32,654 bases of DNA from an uncultured Prevotella sp. (GCA_946183985.1 CAMHDT010000009.1:1-32654), one strand, 5' to 3'; positions 15,431 through 24,538 are shown, counted from the first letter of the stretch. The notes: generated by a model not told the origin, from the letters alone. Numbers and translations are program-made.

Positions 15431-17197
15431 CTATCTGACGAGGCGCAGACCGAGGTTGCTATCTTGAGTGGCCTGCGCTCTTCCGCTTCGATATGTTACC
15501 TTGGAAAAGTAATTGGAATAGTTCCAACAGCCGCCGCGAACAATGCGAAGTGAGTAAAAATTCTCATTTTCATTGCAGGGATCTACAGAGGGAGACTTCT
15601 TGTAATATTCTTCATCGTAATAGTCCTGGCACCATTCTTCCACGTTGCCACTCATGTCGTAGAGTCCCAGTTCGTTGGGCTGCCGATGGCCGACGCTGTC
15701 TGGGCGATAGGCATGGTTGTCGTAGACGGCCACCGAATCGATAATATCACTGCCGCTATAGAGATAGCCATGACTCAACTGTCCGCCGCGGGCTGCATAT
15801 TCCCATTCGGCCTCGGTAGGCAGGCGGAACGCCATGCCGGTCATTACATTCAATGTTTCAATAAACTCCTGACATTCGTCCCAACTCACGTTTTCCACAG
15901 GCCGCCTCTCGCCTTGGAAGTATGACGGGTTGTCGGCCATCACAGCCTCCCATTCTTCCTGTGTCACCTCATATCTGCCAATGTAAAACGGCGATAGCGT
16001 GATATAGTGGGCTGGATATTCACAACTAAAATCGCCTTCGCTTTCCCTTCCCATTAGGAAACTGCCGCCTTCCACATACACCATGTTGTCTACAAGGTTC
16101 TGAATGACGGCGGGCAATGGCGCCTCCTCACTTTGCAGGTCTGCTTCGTCTTGATAGTTATCGTCGCAAGTCAGTAGCATGAGGCTTCCAACGAAAGCAA
16201 TCATCAGAACTGCAATGCTTCCCAATGTGACCCAAAGCCACAGTGATGACCGCTTGGGCTTCGTCTGTAGCATCTGTGTAGGCTGGGATGCCGGTCTCGG
16301 ATTTTGACGGGACACGGACTCCAGCCATCTCTGTTCTATCTCCTCCACACTCTGCGGGCGCTCCTTGGGCGGTTGCTTCATCAGGTGGATGATGAGTTGG
16401 CGCATCTCTGGGCTGATTGTGGCGGGGAAGGCAAAGGCCGCGGAACCGTCGTCCCTGATATCGTCGGTGCTGGGGGGCACTTGGCCGGTCAGCAGATGAT
16501 AGAGCGTGCCACCAAAGGAATAGAAGTCCGTCCACGGGCCGATGCGTTTGGTATTGCCGTTTATCTGCTCAGAAGGGGCAAACCCTGATGTGTAGCAGAG
16601 GCCGGTGCTGGTGGTCAGCGAATGGCTCTGTATGGACAGTTGCTTGCTGGCACCGAAGTCGATGAGCCAGCAATTTCCCTCGCTGTCTGTCATGATATTA
16701 TCAGGCTTCAGATCCAAATGGTAGATTCCCTGAGCGTGCACATATTTCAAGGCGGAGAGCACTTGTGGCAGGATGTGGCGCACCTCTTCTTCTGTGAGCG
16801 TGCGTTTCTGTTTCGCCATCATGGCCGAGAGCGAAATGCCGTCGATGAGTGTCATGACATAGTAGACGGTCTGGTTTTCTTCGAAATAGTCGCTCACCTC
16901 AACGATATGTGTATGCCTCAACTGTGCCAGCCGCTGTGCCTCGTGCAGGAACTTTTCGCGCATCTGGTCGAAGACAGGCCGGTTTTCCTCCTGGTTCACC
17001 GTCACGCTGAGACCTTTACGCTGGTTGATGCCGTGCATGAAAAACTCCTTCAGCGCCAGTCGCTTGTGCAGTTTCACATGCTCTATCTCGTAGGTGTTGC
17101 CGAAACCGCCCGATGCCATATAGCGCACCACGCGGTATTTGCCATTCTGAAGCAGTGTGCCTATGGGTAGCATCTGCTGATAATTTGTGTCTGCCAT
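15431..17197 (-). CDS. Ser/Thr protein kinase with membrane helix and FGE/SUMF1-type domain
   Basis: A 588-residue single-pass kinase. The cytoplasmic Hanks-type domain (about 18-292) has SGGFGNTY (29-36), Lys50 in ALKEFF, catalytic loop HLDLKPDN (160-167, Asp162) and DFG at 180-182. One transmembrane helix lies at about 319-343. The extracytoplasmic part (about 371-588) is a formylglycine-generating-enzyme/sulfatase-modifying (SUMF1, C-type-lectin-like) domain with YEVTQEEWEAV, RLPTEAEWEYAARGG, SGNVEEW and a C-terminal RGGCW...GLRLV. In kinases such a domain is thought to act as a sensor rather than an enzyme. The start (MADTNYQQMLPIG) lies 23 nt after a good -7 box. Its N-terminus is duplicated as a fragment at 216-320. 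It is transcribed alone. Confidence 0.93.
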   Translation of the reverse strand: MADTNYQQMLPIGTLLQNGKYRVVRYMASGGFGNTYEIEHVKLHKRLALKEFFMHGINQRKGLSVTVNQEENRPVFDQMREKFLHEAQRLAQLRHTHIVEVSDYFEENQTVYYVMTLIDGISLSAMMAKQKRTLTEEEVRHILPQVLSALKYVHAQGIYHLDLKPDNIMTDSEGNCWLIDFGASKQLSIQSHSLTTSTGLCYTSGFAPSEQINGNTKRIGPWTDFYSFGGTLYHLLTGQVPPSTDDIRDDGSAAFAFPATISPEMRQLIIHLMKQPPKERPQSVEEIEQRWLESVSRQNPRPASQPTQMLQTKPKRSSLWLWVTLGSIAVLMIAFVGSLMLLTCDDNYQDEADLQSEEAPLPAVIQNLVDNMVYVEGGSFLMGRESEGDFSCEYPAHYITLSPFYIGRYEVTQEEWEAVMADNPSYFQGERRPVENVSWDECQEFIETLNVMTGMAFRLPTEAEWEYAARGGQLSHGYLYSGSDIIDSVAVYDNHAYRPDSVGHRQPNELGLYDMSGNVEEWCQDYYDEEYYKKSPSVDPCNENENFYSLRIVRGGCWNYSNYFSKVTYRSGRAQATQDSNLGLRLVR

Positions 17198-17219
17198 CTC
17201 TGTAGATTGTTTCTGTCGG

Positions 17220-17227
17220 CAAAGATA
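17220..17227 (-). promoter_or_regulatory. Promoter -7 element of the kinase/FGE gene
   Basis: On the minus strand TATCTTTG, followed by CCGACAGAAACAAT. The same box and a near-identical start region occur before the kinase remnant at 142-163. Confidence 0.75.
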
Positions 17228-17367
17228 CGAAATAATTGCCTAACGGCGAACTAAAGTTTCATAATTCATCATTCTTTTTCATAAAAAAGTGGAAGAGCCG
17301 AGCACATAATTGCTCACGATTATTATCTTTTAACGGTATTTGCGGCCTTGGGTTCCTAATTATTTCC

Positions 17368-17375
17368 TACCTTTG
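17368..17375 (+). promoter_or_regulatory. Promoter -7 element of the 17385-24464 gene series
   Basis: TACCTTTG ends only 9 nt before the ATG at 17385, so the transcript would have almost no leader. Confidence 0.68.
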
Positions 17376-17384
17376 TACCCAGTT

Positions 17385-17573
17385 ATGAATTGGAGTTGGA
17401 TTTTTCGCACTGTGTCCAAGTTTATATTGAGCATGGTGGTATATTTTTTGGCAGCGTGGTGGCTGAACAGTGTGTGGCTGGCATTTCTCATGGCCTTGGG
17501 CTTCATGATTTTGCTCGCTTTGGCTGAGAGTTACTTGATTGACTGGCTGGACAGAAGGAAAAACAGAAGATGA
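17385..17573 (+). CDS. Small membrane protein, 62 residues
   Basis: I do not recognise a family. The ATG at 17385 is preferred over one at 17340 because the latter lies upstream of the -7 box and would precede the transcript. The product has an amphipathic, Trp-rich start and a long hydrophobic stretch (about 10-50) that can make two transmembrane helices, ending in a basic tail (DRRKNRR). Its stop overlaps the next start codon as ATGA (17570-17573), so translation of the two genes is probably coupled. Confidence 0.65.
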   Translation: MNWSWIFRTVSKFILSMVVYFLAAWWLNSVWLAFLMALGFMILLALAESYLIDWLDRRKNRR

Positions 17574-20503
17574 GATATTGGTTGGCCAGTCTGTTGCTGC
17601 TCGCTATATGCTTTTCACCTTCCAAGGCGCAGATTGCGGGTGCCTTGCCGTCGTATAATGATGGCAAGCAGGATATGGAGCGTCGCCAGCAGTATTTCCC
17701 TGAAGGCGATATGATTGTCTGTGAAAACGGGACAAACCGCTTCACCCGTGCGCTCTATGGCAGTCATACCGACTGGCGACTGGAAACCAGCGACCGCCCA
17801 GTGTTTGCTGTGGTGAAGAAAAACAACCACCGCCATATATGCTTCAAGGTGAATGACATCCCTCTTGATTCTACCGATTATTGTAAGGCTGCCTATGTAA
17901 ATGGCATGCGCATCTATCGCTTGCGTGACCACCGCTGGGGCGAACATGCTGAACTGGTGTTGCAGGTGGTGGCCATGCCCGACCGCGAAGGTGCTGTGTG
18001 GTTGTTCGATGACCGTTGTTTTGATGCTGTGCCTCAGTTTCAGGCCTTAGTTTGTGCCATTGCCAATCCCAAGTTGCATCGCAATGGCGATATCGGTGCC
18101 GACAAGCCTGGCGTGTTTGAAGCAGCACCAATGGCGGAACCTCTTGCCACAAGCCGATGGAAAGGTGGCAATGAGCATTTCTTTGTTATCGATTCCATCA
18201 ATAGAATTGCCAATGTCTCTTGCGACGAAGGACGGCAGATGTTTATGAGCGCCGTGGTGCATAATGGCATGATGGGCAACAGGTTGCAGTTCAATACACC
18301 AGACCCCTATATCAATACGTTAGGCAGTGCCTTGGTTTTTGCTGCCGATGGCGACTGGGATGGCCAGACATGGTTGCATGGCTGCATAGGGTGGCGTATG
18401 CCCCTGGCCGGTTGGCGTGCTGCATATGTGGGCGATGTGCTGGGTTGGAACGACCGTGCCTTGAGTCATTTCAATGCGTATGCCAAGAGTCAGGTCACTG
18501 ATGTTCCGGCCACTATTCCTCATCCTTCGCAGGATGTGAAGATGAACATGGCCCGTGCAGAAAAGAAATGGGGAACGCAGATGTATTCTAACGGTTATAT
18601 CTGTCGTAATCCCGAGCGCAACGACCAGATGCACCACTACGACATGAACCTCAACTATATGGACGAACTGCTCTGGCATTTCCAGTATGATGCCGATACT
18701 GCCTATATGCGCCAGATGTGGCCCGTTATCAAGCGCCATCTGGCATGGGAAAAACGCAACTACGATGCCGATGGTGACCATCTCTATGATGCCTACTGCT
18801 GCATTTGGGCCTCCGATGCATTATATTATGGCGGTGGTGCCGTGACCCATTCATCGGCCTATAACTACAGAGGCAACAAACTCGCTGCCCGCATTGCAGA
18901 AATAATTGGTGAGGATCCTGAACCATATCGCCGTGAGGCCGAAGCCATTCTCGAGGCTATGAACAGTAGGCTATGGCTTAAAGACAAAGGCGTCTGGGCT
19001 GAATATGAGGATGTGATGGGCCTGAAACGCAAGCATGAGTCACCTGCCGTGTGGAGCATCTATACGCCTATAGACTGTGGAGCCGCTTCGCCGCGTCAGG
19101 CTTACGAGGCCACTCAATACATTGATGCTCATATTCCTCACATTACTGTAGAGCAGACAGGCTTCCAGACCATTGCTACCAGCGACTGGCTGCCTTATTC
19201 GTGGAGCATTAATAACGTGGCTAATGCCGAGGTGATGCACACCGCGCTCGCTTATTTCGAGGCAGGACGCAGTGACGATGGCTATCGGCTGATGAAGGCC
19301 AACATCCTTGACAATATGTATTTTGGACAGTCGCCGGCTAATTTCGGACAGTTGAGCCACTACGATGCTGCCCGTGGCGAATGCTATCGCGACTTCGGCG
19401 ATTGCATCGGCATTAGCAGTCGCACGCTGTTGCAGGGGCTGTTCGGTATTGTTCCCAATGCGCTCGATGGTTGCTGCATCATCCGTCCAGGCTTTCCGCG
19501 GGAGTGGGATAGCGTGAGTATTCGTACACCTTATATATATTATAAGTACACACGAGAAGGTAATGAAGCCCGTCTCACGGTGGAACAGAACTTCTCCCGT
19601 CCTCTGAAGATGGTTGTGCAACAGAACTTGGCAAAAGGCGACTATTGCGAAGTGGAGGGAACGGCCGAAAAAACTCAAACCATTGTTTGGCAACTGCCTG
19701 CCGATTCTGTCTATGTAAGGCAGACAATACCTGCAGATGAACTACCCGCTGAGTCGCCTGAGCGTCTCGGACTTGCTGAGCCTGTATTTGACAAGCCATT
19801 TGTTCCACAGACGATAGACCGTTGTTTCAATGCCGAGGTCGACGACATCTTCCGTCAGCAATATCTTTCTCCTCGTCCGCTGACAACCACATTGCAGATT
19901 CCTGTGCAGGGAGTGGGTGAGTGGTGCCACCCGCAATATACCCCCGCCATCAACGATTCCGTGTTCCGCACCTTGGTTAAGGACAGCCGCTTTGTCGTGG
20001 CTGGTGTGCCGTTCCGTACGCCTCAGACAGGAAAAAACATTGTCTATACATCGCTTTGGGACAATTATCCCAGTCATGTTACCATACCATTGAAAGGGCG
20101 TGCCGAAAGTGTCTACCTGCTCATGGCTGGCAGCACTAACCACATGCAATGCCATATTGACAACGGACTGGTCATGGCAACTTATCAGGATGGTACGAGC
20201 GACACTCTGCGCTTGCGTAATCCTGACAATTGGTGTCCCATAGAACAGGATTATTTCGTCGATGGCAAAGCCTTTAAAGCCATAGAGCCTCGTCCCTATC
20301 GCGTTTGTCTGGCTAACGGGACGGTAAGCCGTGACCTTGGTGTGGCCCTCAATATACAAGGCGTCTATGGCCGTGAGATTCCTGGCGGAGCCGCACAAAT
20401 GCTGCGAATGCCGCTGAACAAGAAAAAGAAACTGAAGAGCCTGACGGTGCAACCCCTCTCCAACGATGTGGTCATCGGTCTCATGGCTGTTACCTTGCAA
20501 TAA
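17570..20503 (+). CDS. Secreted DUF4450-like protein, probable (alpha/alpha)6 glycosidase
   Basis: A 977-residue protein with a signal peptide (MRYWLASLLLLAICFSPSKA, about 1-20). The N-terminal region containing GTNRFTRALYGSHT (about 55-70) and the domain after it look like DUF4450 as I remember it. The middle part (about 330-680) is rich in Trp, Tyr and acidic residues in a pattern like six-hairpin glycosidases, for example DADGDHLYDAY and WSINNVANAEV. The C-terminal 300 residues look like beta-sandwich. Carbohydrate cleavage is an inference; the catalytic acids cannot be named. It overlaps the preceding small gene by 4 nt and is followed 8 nt later by the AmgK-RapZ fusion, so all three are probably one transcript. 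Confidence 0.72.
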   Translation: MRYWLASLLLLAICFSPSKAQIAGALPSYNDGKQDMERRQQYFPEGDMIVCENGTNRFTRALYGSHTDWRLETSDRPVFAVVKKNNHRHICFKVNDIPLDSTDYCKAAYVNGMRIYRLRDHRWGEHAELVLQVVAMPDREGAVWLFDDRCFDAVPQFQALVCAIANPKLHRNGDIGADKPGVFEAAPMAEPLATSRWKGGNEHFFVIDSINRIANVSCDEGRQMFMSAVVHNGMMGNRLQFNTPDPYINTLGSALVFAADGDWDGQTWLHGCIGWRMPLAGWRAAYVGDVLGWNDRALSHFNAYAKSQVTDVPATIPHPSQDVKMNMARAEKKWGTQMYSNGYICRNPERNDQMHHYDMNLNYMDELLWHFQYDADTAYMRQMWPVIKRHLAWEKRNYDADGDHLYDAYCCIWASDALYYGGGAVTHSSAYNYRGNKLAARIAEIIGEDPEPYRREAEAILEAMNSRLWLKDKGVWAEYEDVMGLKRKHESPAVWSIYTPIDCGAASPRQAYEATQYIDAHIPHITVEQTGFQTIATSDWLPYSWSINNVANAEVMHTALAYFEAGRSDDGYRLMKANILDNMYFGQSPANFGQLSHYDAARGECYRDFGDCIGISSRTLLQGLFGIVPNALDGCCIIRPGFPREWDSVSIRTPYIYYKYTREGNEARLTVEQNFSRPLKMVVQQNLAKGDYCEVEGTAEKTQTIVWQLPADSVYVRQTIPADELPAESPERLGLAEPVFDKPFVPQTIDRCFNAEVDDIFRQQYLSPRPLTTTLQIPVQGVGEWCHPQYTPAINDSVFRTLVKDSRFVVAGVPFRTPQTGKNIVYTSLWDNYPSHVTIPLKGRAESVYLLMAGSTNHMQCHIDNGLVMATYQDGTSDTLRLRNPDNWCPIEQDYFVDGKAFKAIEPRPYRVCLANGTVSRDLGVALNIQGVYGREIPGGAAQMLRMPLNKKKKLKSLTVQPLSNDVVIGLMAVTLQ

Positions 20504-20511
20504 TTGAAGAA

Positions 20512-22047
20512 ATGAAACAATTACTTGAACTCTATAAGCAATGGCGGGGTGCAGAGCCTGCCGTTACAGAAAAGTTGCCTGGTGCGGGCAGCAATCGTGA
20601 ATACTATCGGATGACTGATGGTGAAGGTCGAAGTGTCATTGGTTGTGTTGGTACCAGCCGCGATGAGAATCATGCCTTTGTCTATCTGGCACGTCATTTC
20701 ACCAAGCGTAAATTGCCAGTGCCAGAGGTGCTAGCCGTGAGTCACGACGAACTGCGCTATCTGCAGACTGACCTCGGGGCGGTGTCGCTGTTCGATGCCA
20801 TCCGCGGCGGCCGTGAGGCAGGCGGACGCTATACGTTGAAAGAGCAGGATTTGCTGAAACGTACCATATGTGCCCTGCCCGATATTCAGATTCGCGGCGC
20901 CCGAGAACTCGATTTTTCCAACTGCTATCCACAGCCTGCCTTCGATACCGATTCGGTGCTCTTCGACCTCAACTACTTCAAGTATTGTTTCCTGAAGGCT
21001 ACAGAACTTGACTTCCACGAACTGAAACTTGAGGCCGATTTCCGTTTGCTGGCTAAAGATCTGACGGCCGCTGGTGATGAGCAGTGCTTCCTGTATAGGG
21101 ATTTTCAGGCGAGGAATGTGATGTTGTCGGAGGATGGTTCACCGTTCTTCATCGATTTTCAGGGTGGACGTCGCGGACCGTATTACTATGACCTCGCGTC
21201 GTTTCTTTGGCAAGCCTCGGCTAAGTATCCGCATAAACTGAGACGCGAACTGGTGTATGAGTATTATAATGCGCTGAAGCAGTTTACCGAAGTGCCGTCG
21301 CCCCACCACTTTGTGGCACGCCTGTCGCTTTTTGTGCTCTTCCGTCAGTTGCAGGTGCTGGGTGCCTACGGCTTCCGTGGCTATTTTGAGCGCAAGCAGC
21401 ACTTCATCGACTCCATACCGCCAGCCATGCAGAACATACGCGAACTGCTTGACGCCACATATTTCCCTTATCCTTATCTGCTATCCTTGCTCAAGCGGCT
21501 CGTTGACCTGCCACAGTTCCAGCGCATATCAGCCACGGCCAGTCGTGCCGATGGCTACAAAACGACCGACAAGAACCCCTATAAGCCGCATCCGCAGGAC
21601 GGTCCGGCCACCTTCTCTAAATATGATGCACAGGGCCCGCTGGTGGTTAAGGTCTATAGTTTCTCCTATCGTAAAGGCATCCCAGAGGACGAGAGCGGCA
21701 ACGGTGGCGGCTATGTATTCGACTGTCGCTCTACTCACAACCCCGGACGCTACGAGCCCTACAAGCAACTCACAGGTCTGGATGAACCTGTTATCCGCTT
21801 CTTGGAAGACGATGGTGAGATTCTTACATTCCTTGACAGTGTCTATAAACTGGCCGATGCCCATGTGCGCCGCTATATCCAGCGCGGCTTTACCTCGCTT
21901 ATGTTTTCGTTTGGCTGCACGGGAGGTCAGCACCGCTCCGTCTATTCGGCCCAGCATTTAGCAGAACATATCCATGAGAAGTTTGGTGTAGAGGTAAGAA
22001 TCTGTCATCGTGAACAAAAAATCACACAAGTTCTGCAAAAGAAATAA
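20512..22047 (+). CDS. AmgK-like amino-sugar kinase fused to a RapZ C-terminal domain
   Basis: A 511-residue two-domain protein. Residues about 1-330 are an aminoglycoside-phosphotransferase fold with the catalytic loop YRDFQARN (195-202, Asp197) and metal-binding IDFQGGR (214-220, Asp215), as in AmgK, which phosphorylates MurNAc/GlcNAc at the anomeric carbon during peptidoglycan recycling. The next gene is murU, the following step of that pathway, which supports the call. Residues about 376-505 match the C-terminal domain of RapZ: SYRKGIPEDE (385-394), YVFDCRSTHNPG (401-412), LTGLDEPV (420-427) and GCTGGQHRSV (468-477). In E. coli that domain senses glucosamine 6-phosphate and binds small RNAs. 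The RapZ ATPase domain is absent, replaced by the sugar kinase. RNA binding in this protein is not established. Confidence 0.88.
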   Translation: MKQLLELYKQWRGAEPAVTEKLPGAGSNREYYRMTDGEGRSVIGCVGTSRDENHAFVYLARHFTKRKLPVPEVLAVSHDELRYLQTDLGAVSLFDAIRGGREAGGRYTLKEQDLLKRTICALPDIQIRGARELDFSNCYPQPAFDTDSVLFDLNYFKYCFLKATELDFHELKLEADFRLLAKDLTAAGDEQCFLYRDFQARNVMLSEDGSPFFIDFQGGRRGPYYYDLASFLWQASAKYPHKLRRELVYEYYNALKQFTEVPSPHHFVARLSLFVLFRQLQVLGAYGFRGYFERKQHFIDSIPPAMQNIRELLDATYFPYPYLLSLLKRLVDLPQFQRISATASRADGYKTTDKNPYKPHPQDGPATFSKYDAQGPLVVKVYSFSYRKGIPEDESGNGGGYVFDCRSTHNPGRYEPYKQLTGLDEPVIRFLEDDGEILTFLDSVYKLADAHVRRYIQRGFTSLMFSFGCTGGQHRSVYSAQHLAEHIHEKFGVEVRICHREQKITQVLQKK

Positions 22048-22052
22048 AAAAC

Positions 22053-22080
22053 TCAAATATCAAAACTCGAATCTCAAAAA
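22053..22080 (+). repeat. 7-nt-period quasi-repeat before murU
   Basis: TCAAATA, TCAAAAC, TCGAATC and TCAAAAA start at 22053, 22060, 22067 and 22074, an exact 7-nt period. They fill the spacer between the AmgK-RapZ stop and the murU -7 box. The AT-rich composition lowers confidence. Confidence 0.55.
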
Positions 22081-22087
22081 ATATTCG

Positions 22088-22095
22088 TACCTTTG
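22088..22095 (+). promoter_or_regulatory. Promoter -7 element directly before murU
   Basis: TACCTTTG ends 5 nt before the murU ATG. The start site would fall at or next to the start codon, giving a leaderless or almost leaderless mRNA. No TTTG is seen at the -33 distance. Confidence 0.6.
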
Positions 22096-22100
22096 CATCC

Positions 22101-22850
22101 ATGAAACAGGCGATGATATTTGCGGCAGGTTTGGGAACCCGTTTAAAACCCCTTACAGACACAATGCCGAAAGCATTAGTGCCAGTGGGAGGATGCCCTT
22201 TGCTCGACATCATTATCAATAGACTTCGTGAGCAAGGATATGATCGCTTCGTTATAAATATCCACCATTTCGCTCAGATGATTAAGGACCACGTGGCGCA
22301 GCAAGAATACGCCCCATTGGTGCAATTCAGTGATGAGAGCGACCAATTGCTCGAAACGGGTGGGGGATTGAAGAAAGCAGCTCCGCTATTTAATGACGAC
22401 GAGCCTATCCTTATTCACAATGTGGATATCTTGGATAATGTCGATTTCGGTTGGTTCTCGCGTCAGCATCTACCAGAAGAGGATGCAGTCCTCCTTGTCA
22501 GTAAGCGCAAGACGAAGCGCTACCTGCTCTTCGATAATGCCATGCGACTGATGGGCTGGAAGAATATAGAGACGGGCGAGATCCGTAGTCCTTACGAGTA
22601 TGTGCGTCGTACGGGGCTTTCACAGCATGGCGAGCCTTTCAATGAGTATGCCTTTAGTGGCATTCACTCTTTTTCACCTCGTCTGTTTGCGCTGATGGAA
22701 CAGTTCCCTGAGCGTTTCCCCATTATCGATTTCTATCTCAGCATCTGCCACCGTTCCAAGATAGTGGGACTGGTGAAAGACGACCTTCGCCTGATGGATG
22801 TGGGCAAGATAGAGACCCTTGACCAAGCAGAACAATTCATTAATCAATAA
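22101..22850 (+). CDS. murU: N-acetylmuramate alpha-1-phosphate uridylyltransferase, MurU-like
   Basis: MurU joins UTP and MurNAc 1-phosphate to UDP-MurNAc, letting the cell rebuild peptidoglycan precursor without the fosfomycin-sensitive MurA step. The 249-residue product has the nucleotidyltransferase signature GLGTRLKPLT (10-19) with Lys24 in MPKALVPV, a GGGLKKA stretch, and LIHNVDI with the metal-binding Asp. Related sugar-1-phosphate nucleotidyltransferases share these motifs, so specificity rests on the adjacent AmgK-like kinase. The start at 22101 matches the family. guaA follows after 6 nt. Confidence 0.88.
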   Translation: MKQAMIFAAGLGTRLKPLTDTMPKALVPVGGCPLLDIIINRLREQGYDRFVINIHHFAQMIKDHVAQQEYAPLVQFSDESDQLLETGGGLKKAAPLFNDDEPILIHNVDILDNVDFGWFSRQHLPEEDAVLLVSKRKTKRYLLFDNAMRLMGWKNIETGEIRSPYEYVRRTGLSQHGEPFNEYAFSGIHSFSPRLFALMEQFPERFPIIDFYLSICHRSKIVGLVKDDLRLMDVGKIETLDQAEQFINQ

Positions 22851-22856
22851 ATTTCA

Positions 22857-24464
22857 ATGCAAAAGATTATTATTCTTGATTTCGGTTCGCAGACGACCCA
22901 GTTGATAGGTCGTCGTGTGCGTGAACTGGACACCTTTTGCGAAATCCTGCCTTACAATAAGTTTCCAGTGGACGATGATTCTGTGATAGGCGTTATCCTC
23001 AGCGGTTCGCCTTATTCAGTTCACGACCCAGAGGCTTTTAAGGTCGACCTGTCGCAGTTCGTAGGCAAGGTGCCTGTGTTGGGTATCTGCTATGGTGCAC
23101 AGTTCATCTCAAACACCCTGGGTGGAAAAGTGGAGAAGGCCGACTCGCGTGAATACGGCCGTGCCAATTTGGAGACCGTCAACCTCAACAATCCTTTGTT
23201 CAAGGGCTTTGAGAAGGGTTCGCAGGTGTGGATGAGCCATGGTGATACTATTACGGCTATCCCCTCTGGTTTCGAGGTGATTGGCTCTACAAAGGATGTG
23301 AAGAATGCTGCCTTTGCCAGCACCACTCAGCCTGTCTGGGCGGTGCAGTTCCATCCTGAGGTATTCCACACCCTGCAGGGTAAGCAGTTGCTGCAGAATT
23401 TCGTGGTTGATATCTGTGGCTCGAAGCAGCAGTGGAGCGCTACCTCGTTCGTCGAGACAACAGTGGCCGAACTCAAGGCTCAACTAGGCAACGACCGCGT
23501 GATTCTGGGTCTTTCTGGCGGTGTCGACTCTTCTGTTGCTGCCGTACTGCTGAACAAGGCTATTGGCAAGAATCTCATTTGTATCTTCGTGGATCACGGT
23601 ATGCTTCGTAAGAACGAGTTCGCTCAAGTAATGGACGACTATAAGGTGCTGGGACTCAATGTGATTGGTGTGGATGCCAGCGAGAAGTTCTTCACCGATT
23701 TGGCTGGCATTACAGATCCAGAGCAGAAGCGAAAGATTATAGGCCGCGACTTTGTCGAGGTGTTTAATGCTGAGGCCAAGAAGATTACCGATGCCAAGTG
23801 GTTGGCTCAGGGCACTATCTATCCCGACCGAATTGAGAGCCTGAATATCACAGGTAAGGTTATTAAGAGTCACCATAACGTGGGTGGACTGCCCAAGGAG
23901 ATGCACTTGCAACTCTGTGAACCGCTGAAGTGGCTGTTCAAGGATGAGGTGCGCCGCGTGGGCCGCCAGATGGGTATGCCCGAGCACCTCATCACCCGCC
24001 ATCCCTTCCCTGGTCCTGGCTTGGCTGTTCGTATTCTGGGTGATATTACCCGCGAGAAAGTAGAGATTTTGCAGAATGCTGACGACATCTATATCCGCGG
24101 ACTGCGCGACTATAAGGTGAAACTGTCGGGCGAGGAAGCCCGCAAGGTCTTAGCTGCCGGAGTTCCGGCTACCATGACTGATGGCGAAATCGAAGTGTCG
24201 CTTTACGACCAGATATGGCAGGCAGGAGCCGTCCTGTTAAGCACAGTCCGCAGCGTCGGCGTCATGGGCGACGAGCGTACCTACGAGAACCCCGTGGCCC
24301 TGCGTGCTGTCACCTCTACTGATGCTATGACGGCCGACTGGGCTCATCTGCCCTACGACTTCATGGCCAAGGTTTCGAACGAAATTATTAACAAGGTGCG
24401 TGGCGTCAACCGCGTCTGCTACGACATCTCCTCCAAACCGCCTGCAACCATTGAGTGGGAATGA
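22857..24464 (+). CDS. guaA: GMP synthase (glutamine-hydrolysing)
   Basis: GuaA converts XMP to GMP with ATP and ammonia from glutamine. The 535-residue product has the class I amidotransferase domain first (nucleophile Cys78 in GICYGAQ; His166 and Glu168 in QFHPEV), then the ATP-pyrophosphatase domain (SGGVDSS at 220-226) and the C-terminal dimerisation domain ending TIEWE, as usual. It lies 6 nt after murU and is probably co-transcribed; a long inverted repeat follows its stop. Confidence 0.97.
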   Translation: MQKIIILDFGSQTTQLIGRRVRELDTFCEILPYNKFPVDDDSVIGVILSGSPYSVHDPEAFKVDLSQFVGKVPVLGICYGAQFISNTLGGKVEKADSREYGRANLETVNLNNPLFKGFEKGSQVWMSHGDTITAIPSGFEVIGSTKDVKNAAFASTTQPVWAVQFHPEVFHTLQGKQLLQNFVVDICGSKQQWSATSFVETTVAELKAQLGNDRVILGLSGGVDSSVAAVLLNKAIGKNLICIFVDHGMLRKNEFAQVMDDYKVLGLNVIGVDASEKFFTDLAGITDPEQKRKIIGRDFVEVFNAEAKKITDAKWLAQGTIYPDRIESLNITGKVIKSHHNVGGLPKEMHLQLCEPLKWLFKDEVRRVGRQMGMPEHLITRHPFPGPGLAVRILGDITREKVEILQNADDIYIRGLRDYKVKLSGEEARKVLAAGVPATMTDGEIEVSLYDQIWQAGAVLLSTVRSVGVMGDERTYENPVALRAVTSTDAMTADWAHLPYDFMAKVSNEIINKVRGVNRVCYDISSKPPATIEWE

Positions 24465-24478
24465 TCCCACCAACTTGC

Positions 24479-24538
24479 CACAGAAATCACAGAGGGTATT
24501 GAGGAATTTTTCTCTCAATACCCTCTGTGATTTCTGTG
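24479..24538. repeat. 25-bp perfect inverted repeat after guaA
   Basis: 24479-24503 and 24514-24538 are perfect reverse complements of 25 bp (CACAGAAATCACAGAGGG... and its complement) around a 10-nt T-rich loop. No T-tract follows on the plus strand. It may stop or protect the guaA transcript, but the perfect symmetry suggests a dispersed palindromic element of the CACAGA-type I recall from Bacteroidetes genomes. Confidence 0.85.

Noticed and set aside
19742..20500. 252-codon minus-strand frame inside the DUF4450-like gene
   Set aside because: Antisense shadow of a clear gene, without upstream signals or recognisable domains.
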